Source: Amycolatopsis balhimycina FH 1894
GTDB taxonomy: Bacteria; Actinomycetota; Actinomycetes; Mycobacteriales; Pseudonocardiaceae
Assembly: GCF_000384295.1 (NCBI RefSeq)
Contig: NZ_KB913037.1
Location: forward strand, 7,689,533-7,753,532
Direction: 5' to 3'
DNA length: 64,000 nucleotides
In this document: one piece after another, positions 36,301 through 44,747 of the stretch
Numbering within the stretch: the stretch's first letter is position 1
Layout: every line of letters begins with the position of its first letter
Position numbers and translations under genes: made by a program
Notes under the pieces: model-generated
What the model was told of the DNA's origin: nothing
What the model saw: the letters and a program-made list of their open reading frames with translations, nothing else
Databases searched by the model: none

Positions 36301-36925
36301 CGGTGGCGCCGGCGACTTCACTCGCCGGTTTCCGAACGGTGCCGGCCTCCGCGGCGCGTCCGGCGAGCAGAACGCCGGCCGGAAGGGCCGGATCGGTGCG
36401 GCGAGACCATTCCTCCCACCAGGCGGCGAGCTCCTGTGTGCCTGGAAGACCGGTGGTTCCCAGCTCGGGAACGGTGTGGATCAGCTCGGTGACCACGCGC
36501 TCGATGTCCTGGGGCGAACTACGCCGGTTGACCGGGCGGTACTGGCGATCGAGCAAACCCCGGATGTCGGTGGGCAGGTGCTCGCGAACGGGCATGGGCG
36601 TGTCGACGAGGAGCGGCACGACTCGTTTTCCCGCGTCCAGCGCGAGCCGGATCTCCCGGCGAACCCAGTCGGTGGGCTCGTGCAGCTTTCGGCGGTTGGC
36701 TTCGTTGAGCCACCGTTCCCCGATGACCACGATCAGGACCGCGCACCGGGCGATCGCTCCTTCGATCTCCTCGGCGAACAAGCTTCCGGCCGCGGCTTCC
36801 TGAGATACGTGGAACACCTCGGATCGCCCGAACCTGGCCTTCAGTTGCTCAGCCAGGGCAGCCGCGAACGCTGCCTCGTCGCCGACTCGATAGTTCACGA
36901 AGACGGTTCCTTGGAACCCGCTCAT
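33368..36925 (-). CDS. Large TIR-domain protein with degenerate STAND-like region and helical repeats
   Basis: A 1185-residue protein. Residues 1-145 are a TIR domain: FVNYRVGDEAAFAAALAEQL, VLIVVIGERWL, then the catalytic-type Glu E91 in TDWVRREIRLAL, as in NAD-cleaving TIRs. Residues about 165-400 resemble a STAND-type core (WWEEWSRRTDPALPAGVLLAG, ATVIQGESEELALAFIAAVF), but the place of the Walker A loop reads GESEELAL with no GK[ST], so nucleotide hydrolysis is unlikely. Residues about 400-1185 are helical repeats (TPR/HEAT-like). GGAGGAAACCG precedes ATG 36925. This is the layout of immune sensors whose repeats detect a trigger and activate the TIR. Less G+C-rich than neighbours by eye, suggesting transfer. 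Confidence 0.85.
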   Translation of the reverse strand: MSGFQGTVFVNYRVGDEAAFAAALAEQLKARFGRSEVFHVSQEAAAGSLFAEEIEGAIARCAVLIVVIGERWLNEANRRKLHEPTDWVRREIRLALDAGKRVVPLLVDTPMPVREHLPTDIRGLLDRQYRPVNRRSSPQDIERVVTELIHTVPELGTTGLPGTQELAAWWEEWSRRTDPALPAGVLLAGRAAEAGTVRKPASEVAGATVIQGESEELALAFIAAVFTDSTPDGLRTILVHDADAWTRCIAIARSCVLVPWHKDPDIKGAVARGHRVLLPVGPGRRLDSEPVRLPHLQQDDVRAAFEASGATSAFSQAYAPIICRSVTEFRSRFSAHIRPASDAEPLPKTEREVLSNAVNQGPLRHLGVEQDNVTADAMAKTDPARAATGYRKVADVLSEAGFDVHARDIRAKQAQTLLQAGFLDEGAAVHLTLMWKSMNETGDTIGHVSPFERQNEGHADDCKFGRALAVARAAERVCTGLTGIGDQLAAPFDALRQDDPHLLDAAVFLAEHAIAEGETEVVEQRLERLTSLSLPLPRRGSREEDLAVRLSMCVADVTGEWAELHDRALQFGPEHRAWILARKARSLSFTDDFVGAIRTYQDAIARALTERMNDEAADWLYALRALRVREGTFFATGDTEHPFAQHLRNGTWSHRLPGSPTLEERALRSIAEGKGRQAVRLLTQWRWKACVRGDLVGEMGTSETLGSVLKDNDEPLAGLRELVRAEAGKIASLAAAELPEAALRWPVGVAESTAGQLGAALEVAAVVGDLLGAEDAAAWIAVALDLIEGRGPRPTLFSHLVTRATKALVALGPRLDESQARRVLTATEPWIPRDESTGRHTDTDHARLLIGIAGRHPGLAGLAVQQLLEGAVFNDDFGGKALCSGLSLLEKHKECAEAILLGPAEAGNRWARSVLVRIGVATDRIRERVAATARAVIDRERPQPGVMSIWGYNTWLVATSDLLDDELRAELVAALLRQALDPAEGIANRRDTLDELAGIAPDLSSEERKRAFDAVLPLMGDDQPLSGHDLMMVGMQHPLSFMRVNFGPNTTTDTAVRACAYLADTEEERNVVRRQAIRLLARPDEIEVKKIVQTLLVLNSSADDLPPDLLATHMNEHVRALAAVLWAQSPTEPEPGLSLARDPARIVRASLADALTDRLEHAPIRDILAADPRLSIRERAAPQMP

Positions 36926-37084
36926 CGGTTTCCTCCAAGAGCTCGATCGGTCGACTCATGGTCGATGCAACCGGCGGAAGGCCGCTACCTTACTGACCGG
37001 TCGGCAACGGGAAACACCTGCAGTCACCCGAAGGTCCGCGGAATCCTGGACGGAGGGTGTTCACTGGCTTCGGAGGAGTCCGCT

Positions 37085-37822
37085 GTGAGATCAAAATCCC
37101 GGTACCGGTCCTTGCGGGAGATTCAGTCCCGTTGTCTGGCGGCCATTTCCGCTTCAGGCGTGGAACTGGAGGGGTGGTTGCTCTCAGAGGATTTGCCGGA
37201 CCGATCCCTGTCCTTGACTGAGCTCGTCGAACTGGCTCAGCTGTCTACGACATCGCCGGAGGCGAAGGCGGCAATCTGGGCTGAAGCCGTACGTCTCGCG
37301 CAGGCGGACCCCCAGCTCTGGCTCACGGTGATCGTGGCCTTGATGGCTCCGGAACTTTCCTTCACTGTCCGGCAGTTCGTCGACGAGAGCGGAGCAGAAT
37401 CCGAAGACGTCGTGGGGGACCTCTTTCTCGGCGTCCTCGAGGCGCTGCGTGGCGTTGATCCTGGCATGAACAGGCTGCTCGGCCACCTCAAGCGCGTGGC
37501 GCGGGCCAGGGTGGCGAATCCTCTGGCCGGTCGCCCGTCCGGCTACGGCGCCGTACCGGCAGTGCGCGCAGTTCCGTTGGCGCCCCCGACCGGGCATGTC
37601 GATCTGGTGCTCGCGGATGCCGTCGCACACCATTTCCTTACTCGTGCCGAAGCGGAGCTCATTGCCCGGACATACATCGAAGGTCTCGCCCTGTCCGTCG
37701 TAGCTCGGGAACTCGGCTTCCCTCCGGGGCAAGGAGAATCGGCGCGGAGCCATGCCGCGCGCAAGCTGATCGAGTACGTCCAGCGGACTGGCGACTGGTC
37801 TGCTCGTCGGTGTCGGCATTAG
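37085..37822 (+). CDS. Sigma-70-like / HTH protein divergent from the TIR gene
   Basis: A 245-residue protein. Residues about 98-140 (SEDVVGDLFLGVLEALRGVD, then RLLGHLKRVARARVANPL) resemble sigma region 2, and about 180-235 (HHFLTRAEAELIARTYIEGL, ALSVVARELGFPPG, SARSHAARKLIEYV) resemble region 4 HTH. The N-terminal 90 residues (LREIQSRCLAAISASGVELEG) are unfamiliar. GTG 37085 has GGAGGAG six bases upstream. It is divergent from the TIR gene over a 159-base gap and convergent with the XRE gene, overlapping by four bases. It could be a dedicated activator of this accessory block; assignment to sigma factors is tentative. Confidence 0.6.
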   Translation: MRSKSRYRSLREIQSRCLAAISASGVELEGWLLSEDLPDRSLSLTELVELAQLSTTSPEAKAAIWAEAVRLAQADPQLWLTVIVALMAPELSFTVRQFVDESGAESEDVVGDLFLGVLEALRGVDPGMNRLLGHLKRVARARVANPLAGRPSGYGAVPAVRAVPLAPPTGHVDLVLADAVAHHFLTRAEAELIARTYIEGLALSVVARELGFPPGQGESARSHAARKLIEYVQRTGDWSARRCRH

Positions 37823-39045
37823 CGGGCCGGATGGAGAGCCAGGCACAACGCCGGCTCCAGTGCCCGCACCGCGGGATGACTGTGCCACCGCCGGAGGGTT
37901 CTCGCCAGCCGGCCGATGTCGGAACGAATGGTCGCGGAGTCGATGCAGATTGCGTCGGCTACGACGGCACGCGTCAGCGAACAGGCTTGCTCCAGCTCTC
38001 CTGCGGCTGCGCATGCCAATGCTTGCCTGGCCCCGAAGCGCGTGCGAAGGCGGATGGCGCCGGGCAAGATCCGAGGTATCTCCCGGGCGAAGATCTCGCT
38101 GGAAGCGCGGGGACGTCCCAGGTCGTACAAACACCATCCGGTTACGACTCCGACCGGATCGAGTACGTGCGTGGTACCGATCACCGGACCTGGAGGTTGG
38201 TCGTCTGATGCCCTCGCGAGGAATTCGCGAGCCCGTTCGAGGGCCCGCATGCAGGCGTCGTGATCTCCGGCCAACGCGTGCCCTTGGGCTTCTCGCTGGG
38301 CGGCCAAGCCCAGAATACGTCGCGGAGTCCCGATCCTGGACTGTGCCTCGCGGGCGAGTGCCACGGTATCCGCGGCGTCACCTCGGTAGAGTGCGATCAG
38401 CCCGCGCCGCAGCAGAGCATAGCTCGCGACATGGCCATCGCCTGCGGCGGAGGCCACCTCGACGGCGCAGTCGGTCCACCAGACCGCCTTACGGTCGTCT
38501 CCGGATTCCTGGGCCATCCAACCCGCGTACTCCGCTACTCGCGCGGCCAAGGTCGCGACGGCGATCGGCGGCTTGTCTCCGCTCCCGCTCAGTAAGGCAC
38601 GCAGTGCCTGCGCCTGTGCGGTTACCATCGGAAGTATCGTCGACGGAGGCGCGATCTGCCCCAGTTCGCGCACCGCCCCGAAAATCTCGAGGTGCTGCTC
38701 GAGCTGCTTTTCGACCGCGGCGGAGTCGTATCCGGTCTTCGTGAACCGCTGCGTGGGGAGGAGCGACAATGCATTCAGGAGTGGTTCGCGGCCGGGCGTG
38801 GGCAGTGGAACCAGTGCGGCCAGTATCCCCTCGGCTTCGAGTTCGGCGTCACATTGACGGGCGAACTGAACCGTGGGCGCTCGGATTCCGTTCTCGATCC
38901 TGCTGACGTGGCCCTTGCTGTAGTGCAGGAGGTGTGCGAACTGGCCGAGGCCTATTCCGCGGGCGAGACGAAGAGCACGGAGCCGGGCTCCGAAATCCTG
39001 CGGAAGATCGTCGGCGGCATCATCGGCTTCGATTCCGTTCGTCAT
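37819..39045 (-). CDS. XRE-family regulator with TPR-like C-terminus
   Basis: A 408-residue regulator. HTH at about 18-72 (FGARLRALRLARGIGLGQFA, then YSKGHVSRIENGIRAPTVQFA). The long helical C-terminus has repeat pairs typical of TPR ligand sensors (AVWWTDCAVEVASAAGDGHV; ALAGDHDACMRALERAREFL; ACAAAGELEQACSLTRAVV). Its domain layout matches the regulator at 1426, but the sequences differ. It ends tail to tail with the sigma-like gene. The target and ligand are unknown; control of the TIR/sigma-like block is a reasonable guess. Confidence 0.85.
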   Translation of the reverse strand: MTNGIEADDAADDLPQDFGARLRALRLARGIGLGQFAHLLHYSKGHVSRIENGIRAPTVQFARQCDAELEAEGILAALVPLPTPGREPLLNALSLLPTQRFTKTGYDSAAVEKQLEQHLEIFGAVRELGQIAPPSTILPMVTAQAQALRALLSGSGDKPPIAVATLAARVAEYAGWMAQESGDDRKAVWWTDCAVEVASAAGDGHVASYALLRRGLIALYRGDAADTVALAREAQSRIGTPRRILGLAAQREAQGHALAGDHDACMRALERAREFLARASDDQPPGPVIGTTHVLDPVGVVTGWCLYDLGRPRASSEIFAREIPRILPGAIRLRTRFGARQALACAAAGELEQACSLTRAVVADAICIDSATIRSDIGRLARTLRRWHSHPAVRALEPALCLALHPAR

Positions 39046-39169
39046 CGTCGTCCTCCGCGCGAGCGTGAGTTGAGCGTTCGCATGGTAGGGGAGAACGACA
39101 CCGCACCGGTTCGGGTAATCCGGCCGTCACCCGCTTGCCTCATGCGGAACGCGCGCTCGAGTGAATCTC

Positions 39170-40738
39170 TCACTCCCGCCAGCCCGACAGTTCCACGCCC
39201 TTCGCGACATCCACCCGGTACGAAAGCGTCACCACTCCCGTCTCACCCGGCCCCAACGTCAGCTTCCACGTCACCTCGCCCAGCTCCGACGTCTCCACCG
39301 GCTCCGGCGACGTTTTCACGTCCTTCACCGAGATCGTGTCGTCCCGGGAGACCGGCACCTGATCCAGCACCGTCACCTCGGCCGGACGCGGCCCGTGGTT
39401 CCCCACCGAAATCCGGTACTCCGCCTCCCGCCGCTTCTGGCCGGACAGCGTCGCCTTCGAAGCCGTGCGGCGGACCAGCTCCCGCTCGACGCGGATCCGG
39501 TCGTCGACGCCCAGGGCCAGTTCCAGTTCCTCCCCGGGCGCCCACGGCTCGAGGACAGTCGTCCCGACGAACTCCGCGTCGTGGAACACCGAAGCCCGCC
39601 CGGGCCGCAAGGCGTGCTCCGAAGTGTTCACCACCGTGGCGCGCAGGTACGCCTCCTCGGCCAGTACCGGCGCCGTCACGTGACCCAGGACCGCCGTCAG
39701 CGAAAGCTGCGCCAGGGTCGTCCGGTGTCCCGAAGCGCCCGATGGCACCGCCACCGGGCGCGACGGCCGGTACGTGACCGCCGTCGTGCCCTGTTCGACC
39801 GCGGCGAACTTCGGTGCGAGGGCCGGCGCCGCGGCCCCCCGCCAGGCGCTCTTCGAAGCTCCGCCGCCCGCTCCGCCGCCCTCCCCGCCGTACGCCGCCG
39901 CGGGCGCCGCGGAGGCCACCGGGACCGGGCGGACGCGGTCGAGGTACCACGGCCGCAGTTCCGGTACCACCACCGACACCGCCGGCCGGGCCGTCGACAG
40001 CGCCAGCTCGCACTCCGGCCAGTCCTCGCCCGTCTGCTGGCTGACCAGTCCGTACGACACCACCGTGACGTCGGTGCCGCGCACGCGGACGTCGTAGCCC
40101 GGCGTCCAGCTCGCGCCGAGGACCACATAGGACAGTTCCAGCTCGGCCGTCCCCGACGGATCCGTGATTTCCAGCTCCACGACCACTGACGTACTGTCCT
40201 GCCAGAGCTGCCCGCGGTGCGCCTCGATCCGCCGGTCGAGCGCGTCGAGGTCTTCGCGCAGCCGGGCGATCCGCTCGGTCAACACCCGCCGCGCCTTCAA
40301 CGCCGAGGCCAGCCGCTCGCTCAGCGCGTCGGTCACTTCGGCCACGCGTGACGGCTCGGCCGTCCCGGCCGCCAGTGCCTTCGCGAAGCTGCCGCCACTG
40401 CGCTTCGCGAGTGAAGTCAGCAGATCCACCTTCATCACTTCGGCCGCTTCGTCGTCCACGACGCCGTCAAGCGTGGCTTGGTCCGAACGCCGTTGCTCGA
40501 CGAGCGCGCGCAGCGCCGCGTCGGCCGGCGAAGGGTGCTGCTCGCTACGGACGTCGACGCCGGTGATCAGCGCCGGCCCGGTTCCGGTGACGCGCACCGA
40601 TTGCGCGTCGAGGGCCGGGGACAGCCCGGCGAACGTCAGGCGCGATCCGCCGTCGAGCGGCACGCGGCCCCGGCGGGTGATCCGGGCCTGCTGCGGGTAG
40701 ACGGTCACGGCGGCGATCGGCGCTTCCACGGTCGGCAT
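39170..40738 (-). CDS. DUF4139/DUF4140 (mucoidy inhibitor A-like) protein
   Basis: A 522-residue soluble protein. The N-terminal DUF4140 part begins with PIAAVTVYPQQARITRRG and runs into a coiled coil (about 85-165, LKARRVLTERIARLREDLDA). The C-terminal DUF4139 part has the diagnostic ELSYVVLGASWTPGYDVR and GLVSQQTGEDWPECELAL, ending in beta-strands (EVTWKLTLGPGETGVVTLSY). A Gly/Ala-rich linker (about 290-320) separates halves. Family function is not established. Start ATG 40738. Divergent from the S15 peptidase gene. Confidence 0.88.
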   Translation of the reverse strand: MPTVEAPIAAVTVYPQQARITRRGRVPLDGGSRLTFAGLSPALDAQSVRVTGTGPALITGVDVRSEQHPSPADAALRALVEQRRSDQATLDGVVDDEAAEVMKVDLLTSLAKRSGGSFAKALAAGTAEPSRVAEVTDALSERLASALKARRVLTERIARLREDLDALDRRIEAHRGQLWQDSTSVVVELEITDPSGTAELELSYVVLGASWTPGYDVRVRGTDVTVVSYGLVSQQTGEDWPECELALSTARPAVSVVVPELRPWYLDRVRPVPVASAAPAAAYGGEGGGAGGGASKSAWRGAAAPALAPKFAAVEQGTTAVTYRPSRPVAVPSGASGHRTTLAQLSLTAVLGHVTAPVLAEEAYLRATVVNTSEHALRPGRASVFHDAEFVGTTVLEPWAPGEELELALGVDDRIRVERELVRRTASKATLSGQKRREAEYRISVGNHGPRPAEVTVLDQVPVSRDDTISVKDVKTSPEPVETSELGEVTWKLTLGPGETGVVTLSYRVDVAKGVELSGWRE

Positions 40739-40823
40739 GCCTCCGACGTTAGTCTCTTGACACCCCCGCGGCCGGGACGGAAGTCTCGAAACTCGTCCGC
40801 TTCGCCCGGCTTTGGGGGTTTGA

Positions 40824-42629
40824 GTGAAAGCCGCACGAACCGCAGTCCTGCTCCTCGCACTGGCGACCCTGCCGCTGACCGCGGCGCCCGCCGAAGCCGC
40901 GCCGCCCGCCCCGGTGTTCACCGGCGGCCAGGCGCAGCCGGTGTTCGACCCGGCCGACGTCGTCCGCGAGGACGTCTGGGTCACCGCGCCGGTCGACAGC
41001 GACCACGACGGCGCCGACGACCTCGTGCACGCCCAGGTCGTGCGCCCGCGCGCGACCCAGCAGGGCCTGAAGGTGCCGGTCGTCTACCAGGCGAGCCCGT
41101 ACTACGCCGGCGGCAACGACATCGCCAACCACGACGTCGACGTCGAGCTGTACGCACCCGGCCACGCCCGTGGCCCGGAAGGCCCGCGCGTCGCCGCGCA
41201 CGGCGTCGGCCCGGCCACCCCGATCGGCTGGCGGTACCAGGACTACTTCACCGCACGCGGGTTCGCCGTCGTCTACGGCGAATCGCTCGGCACCGGCCTT
41301 TCGACCGGCTGCCCGACCACCGGTGACGTCAACGAGACGATCGGCGCCCGCTCGGTGGTCGACTGGCTCAACGGCCGGACGACGGCGCGTGACGCCGCGG
41401 GCGCGGCGGCGAACGCGGACTGGAGCACCGGCAAGACCGGCATGATGGGCGTGTCCTACAACGGGACGCTGCCCAACGCCGTCGCGAGTACCGGCGTCGA
41501 AGGCCTCGAGACGATCGTGCCGATCGCCGCCATCTCCAGCTGGTACCAGTACTACCGCAACGACGGCGCGGTGGTCGCGGCCGGCGGGTTCCAGGGCGAG
41601 GACGCCGACGTGCTCGCCGAGTACGTCTACACCCGCGAAGACCGGCAGGTCTGCCGCCCGGTGATCGACGGGCTGGCCCGCGACCAGGACCGGGTGACCG
41701 GCGACTACACGCCGTTCTGGGACGTCCGCAACTATCGCAACGACGTCGCGAAGGTGCACGCCTCGGTGCTCGCGGTGCACGGCCTCAACGACTGGAACGT
41801 CAAGACCGACCAGGTCGCCGAGTGGTACGACGCGCTGAAGGCGCACGGCGTCGAGCACAAGATCTGGCTGCACCAGGCTGCGCACGCCGACCCGTACAAC
41901 CTGCGGCGCGACGCCTGGCTCGCGACGCTGAACAAGTGGATGTCGCACTACCTCTACGGCATCGACAACGGCGTCCAGAACGAGCCGAAGGCGACGATCC
42001 AGCGCGAGGACAAGTCGTGGACCGACGAGGCCGACTGGCCGGCGCCGGGCACCTCCGACGTCCGCGTGTACCCGTGGCCGGGCGGCCGGGCAAAGGGCAC
42101 CATCGACACCCGCAACCCGGTCCCGGGCACGGCGGCCGTCGAAACCCTCGCCGACGACTCGGCGAAGACGATCGAGCAGCTCGCCGGGCTCGCGTCGTCC
42201 GGCAACCGCCTGCTCTACGCGACGCCGGCGGCGAAGCAGGCCGTACGCCTCTCCGGTACCGCGAAAGCCGACCTGGCGCTGGCGTTCGACCGGCCCGCGG
42301 CGAACGTCTCGGCGATCCTGCTGGACCGCGCGCCCGACGGCACGTCCCACGTGATCAGCCGCGGCTGGACCGACCCGCAGAACCGCACGTCACCGGCGCG
42401 CACCGAACCGATCACGCCGGGGCAGACCTACCGGATCGGCGTCGAGCTCATGCCGAAGGACTACGTCCTCGCGGCGGGGCACCGGCTGGAGTTCCTGCTC
42501 GCGTCCAGCGACCACGACTACACACTGCGTCCGAAGCCGGGCGCCGGGCTGGCCCTAGACCTCACGAAGACGTCGGTGACGCTCCCGGTCACGGGCGGCA
42601 AGCCGGCGCTGCGAGCCGCGTTCGGCTGA
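40824..42629 (+). CDS. Secreted Xaa-Pro dipeptidyl-peptidase (S15 family)
   Basis: A 601-residue exported enzyme. Signal peptide: MKAARTAVLLLALATLPLTA, then APAEAA. The alpha/beta-hydrolase domain carries the nucleophile Ser in TGMMGVSYNGTLPN, Asp in AVHGLNDWNVKTDQ and His in LHQAAHADPYNL, the S15/CocE arrangement. A jelly-roll C-terminal domain follows (about 430-601, GTAKADLALAFDRPA). It removes X-Pro dipeptides from peptides outside the cell, for nutrition. Start GTG 40824. Confidence 0.93.
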   Translation: MKAARTAVLLLALATLPLTAAPAEAAPPAPVFTGGQAQPVFDPADVVREDVWVTAPVDSDHDGADDLVHAQVVRPRATQQGLKVPVVYQASPYYAGGNDIANHDVDVELYAPGHARGPEGPRVAAHGVGPATPIGWRYQDYFTARGFAVVYGESLGTGLSTGCPTTGDVNETIGARSVVDWLNGRTTARDAAGAAANADWSTGKTGMMGVSYNGTLPNAVASTGVEGLETIVPIAAISSWYQYYRNDGAVVAAGGFQGEDADVLAEYVYTREDRQVCRPVIDGLARDQDRVTGDYTPFWDVRNYRNDVAKVHASVLAVHGLNDWNVKTDQVAEWYDALKAHGVEHKIWLHQAAHADPYNLRRDAWLATLNKWMSHYLYGIDNGVQNEPKATIQREDKSWTDEADWPAPGTSDVRVYPWPGGRAKGTIDTRNPVPGTAAVETLADDSAKTIEQLAGLASSGNRLLYATPAAKQAVRLSGTAKADLALAFDRPAANVSAILLDRAPDGTSHVISRGWTDPQNRTSPARTEPITPGQTYRIGVELMPKDYVLAAGHRLEFLLASSDHDYTLRPKPGAGLALDLTKTSVTLPVTGGKPALRAAFG

Positions 42630-42703
42630 CGGCGGCGATCACGCGATGTAACGATCGTCGCAGGTCAGGCGACACATGGGGGCACCCTGCGAGAAGAGCC
42701 GCC

Positions 42704-44101
42704 ATGACCTCGACCGCCGAACCCACCCTGGAGAGCCTGCGCGCCCGGCTGTCCGGCGCGGTGCTCACCGACGGTGATCCCGGCTACGACGTCGCCCGGG
42801 CGGTCTGGAACGGGGAGATCGACCGCCGTCCCGCCGTCGTCGTGCGGCCCGCCGGTCCCGGGGACGTGGCGACGGCGCTCGCGTACGCCCGCGAAGCCGG
42901 ACTCGACGTCTCGGTGCGCGGCGGCGGCCACAACTACGGTGGCGCCGCGGTGGTGGATGGCGGCCTCGTCGTCGACCTGAGCTCGCTCGACGCGATCAGC
43001 GTCGACCCGGACGGCCGCACCGCGCGCTGCGGCGGCGGCACCACGTGGGCGCAGCTCGACGCCGCGACGCAGGCCTACGGGCTCGCGGTGCCGGGCGGCA
43101 CGATCAGCCACACCGGCGTCGGCGGTCTCACCCTCGGCGGCGGCTTCGGCTGGCTCACCGGCAAGCACGGGCTCTCCTGCGACAACCTGCTCTCCGCCGA
43201 GGTCGTCACCGCGGACGGCGAGGTGCTGCGCGCGTCCGCCGAGGAGCACCCCGACCTGTTCTGGGCGCTGCGGGGCGGTGGCGGCAACTTCGGCGTCGTC
43301 ACCGAGTTCGAGTTCCGGCTGCACCCGGTGGGCCCAATCGTCCACCTGGGACTGTTCTTCTGGGGTCTCGAGGACGGCGTGGCCGCGTTGCGCCAGGCTC
43401 GCGAGGTGCTCGCGACGCTGCCCGCCGAGATGGGCGTGCTCGTTGCCGGGCTGAACGCGCCGCCGGCGCCGTTCGTTCCGGAGCAGCACCACTTCCGGCC
43501 CGGTTACGCCCTGCTGATCGCCGGGTTCTCGGGGGAGGAGCAGCACGCCGAGGCGATCCGGGCGGCGCGGTCGGGTCCGGCGCCGCTGTTCGAGTTCGTT
43601 TCCCCGATCCCGTACGTCGAGCTGCAGAAAATGCTCGACGACGCGGCGCCGTGGGGCATCCTCGGCTACGAAAAGGCCGCCTACACCGACGGGTTCACCG
43701 ACGAGGTCATCGAGGTCATCGCGGACTTCCTGCCGCGGAAGACGTCCCCGATGTCGCTCATGCCGATCTTCACGATGCGCGGCGCGTTCACCGAGGTCGA
43801 CGACGACGCGAGCGCGTTCGGCGGGCCGCGGCGGGAAAGCATCCTGATCAACATCGACTCGATCGCGCCCGAGCCGGAGCCGTTCGCCGTGGACCGCGCG
43901 TGGGTGCGCGAGTTCTGGGCGGCGTTGGTGCCGTTCTCGTCCAACCCGGCGGGGTACGTCAACTTCATGGCCGAGTACGAAGCGGACCGCGTCCGGACGT
44001 CGTACGGGCCCGCGAAGTACGAGCGCCTCGCCCGGATCAAGGCCGTCTACGACCCGCGGAACGTCTTTCACCACAACGCGAACATCCCGCCCGCGACGTG
44101 A
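42704..44101 (+). CDS. FAD-binding oxidoreductase (PCMH/BBE type)
   Basis: A 465-residue flavoenzyme of the berberine-bridge/6-hydroxynicotine oxidase family. The FAD domain includes SVRGGGHNYGGAAVVDGG, whose His is the usual covalent 8-alpha attachment, followed by GGLTLGGGFGWLTGKHGLS. The BBE C-terminal segment (YGPAKYERLARIKAVYDP followed by NVFHHNANI) closes the active site. No second covalent Cys is evident. Such enzymes oxidise alkaloids, sugars or natural-product intermediates. It stands alone between the S15 peptidase and the two-component system; substrate unknown. Confidence 0.92.
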   Translation: MTSTAEPTLESLRARLSGAVLTDGDPGYDVARAVWNGEIDRRPAVVVRPAGPGDVATALAYAREAGLDVSVRGGGHNYGGAAVVDGGLVVDLSSLDAISVDPDGRTARCGGGTTWAQLDAATQAYGLAVPGGTISHTGVGGLTLGGGFGWLTGKHGLSCDNLLSAEVVTADGEVLRASAEEHPDLFWALRGGGGNFGVVTEFEFRLHPVGPIVHLGLFFWGLEDGVAALRQAREVLATLPAEMGVLVAGLNAPPAPFVPEQHHFRPGYALLIAGFSGEEQHAEAIRAARSGPAPLFEFVSPIPYVELQKMLDDAAPWGILGYEKAAYTDGFTDEVIEVIADFLPRKTSPMSLMPIFTMRGAFTEVDDDASAFGGPRRESILINIDSIAPEPEPFAVDRAWVREFWAALVPFSSNPAGYVNFMAEYEADRVRTSYGPAKYERLARIKAVYDPRNVFHHNANIPPAT

Positions 44102-44105
44102 CCGG

Positions 44106-44747
44106 TCAGCCGGCGAGGCCCGCCCGGTAGGCGAAGGCGACCGCCTGCGCGCGATCGCGCAGCCCGGCCTTGGTGAACAGGTGGTTCACGTGGGTCTTCA
44201 CGGTCGCTTCGCTGACCACCAGGGTGCGGGCGATCTCGGTGTTGGACAGCCCGGCCGCGATCAGCCGCAGCACCTCGATCTCGCGGGCGGTCAGGCCTTC
44301 GACCTCCTTGACGCGCCGGGGAATGCTGCGGGTGGCGGCTTCGACGAGCCGCCGCTGCAGCTCGCCGTCCACTGTGGACTGCCCGGCGGCGGCCGAGCGC
44401 AGCGCCCGCGCGATGGACTCGGCGTCGGCGTCCTTGGTGAGGAACCCGCGGGCGCCGGCGCGCAGCGCGGCCAGCAGCGATTCGTCGTCGGCGTAGGTGG
44501 TGAGCACGACGACCTCGGTGTCCGGGTGCTCGGCGCGGATGCGCTCGGTCGTCTCCACGCCGTCGCAGCGCGGCATCCGCAGGTCCACCAGCACGACGTC
44601 GGGGTGGTGCTCGGCGACGAGGCCGAGTGCGGCCAGCCCGTCGGCCGCGGCGCCGACCACCTCGATGCCGGGCAGCAGCCCGAGCAGCGTGACCAGGCCC
44701 TCCCGGACCACCGCCTGGTCGTCGGCCAGCACGACGCGCAGCGTCAC
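44106..44747 (-). CDS. NarL/LuxR-type response regulator
   Basis: A 213-residue regulator. Receiver domain 1-120 with phospho-acceptor Asp in DVVLVDLRMPRCDG and Lys in GFLTKDADAESI. C-terminal LuxR HTH at about 148-205 (GLTAREIEVLRLIAAGLSNT, EIARTLVVSEATVKTHVNHL). GTG 44747 overlaps the kinase TGA as GTGA; an ATG at 44774 is in frame but lies inside the kinase gene. It pairs with the histidine kinase 44744-45856. The signal is unknown. Confidence 0.93.
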   Translation of the reverse strand: MTLRVVLADDQAVVREGLVTLLGLLPGIEVVGAAADGLAALGLVAEHHPDVVLVDLRMPRCDGVETTERIRAEHPDTEVVVLTTYADDESLLAALRAGARGFLTKDADAESIARALRSAAAGQSTVDGELQRRLVEAATRSIPRRVKEVEGLTAREIEVLRLIAAGLSNTEIARTLVVSEATVKTHVNHLFTKAGLRDRAQAVAFAYRAGLAG

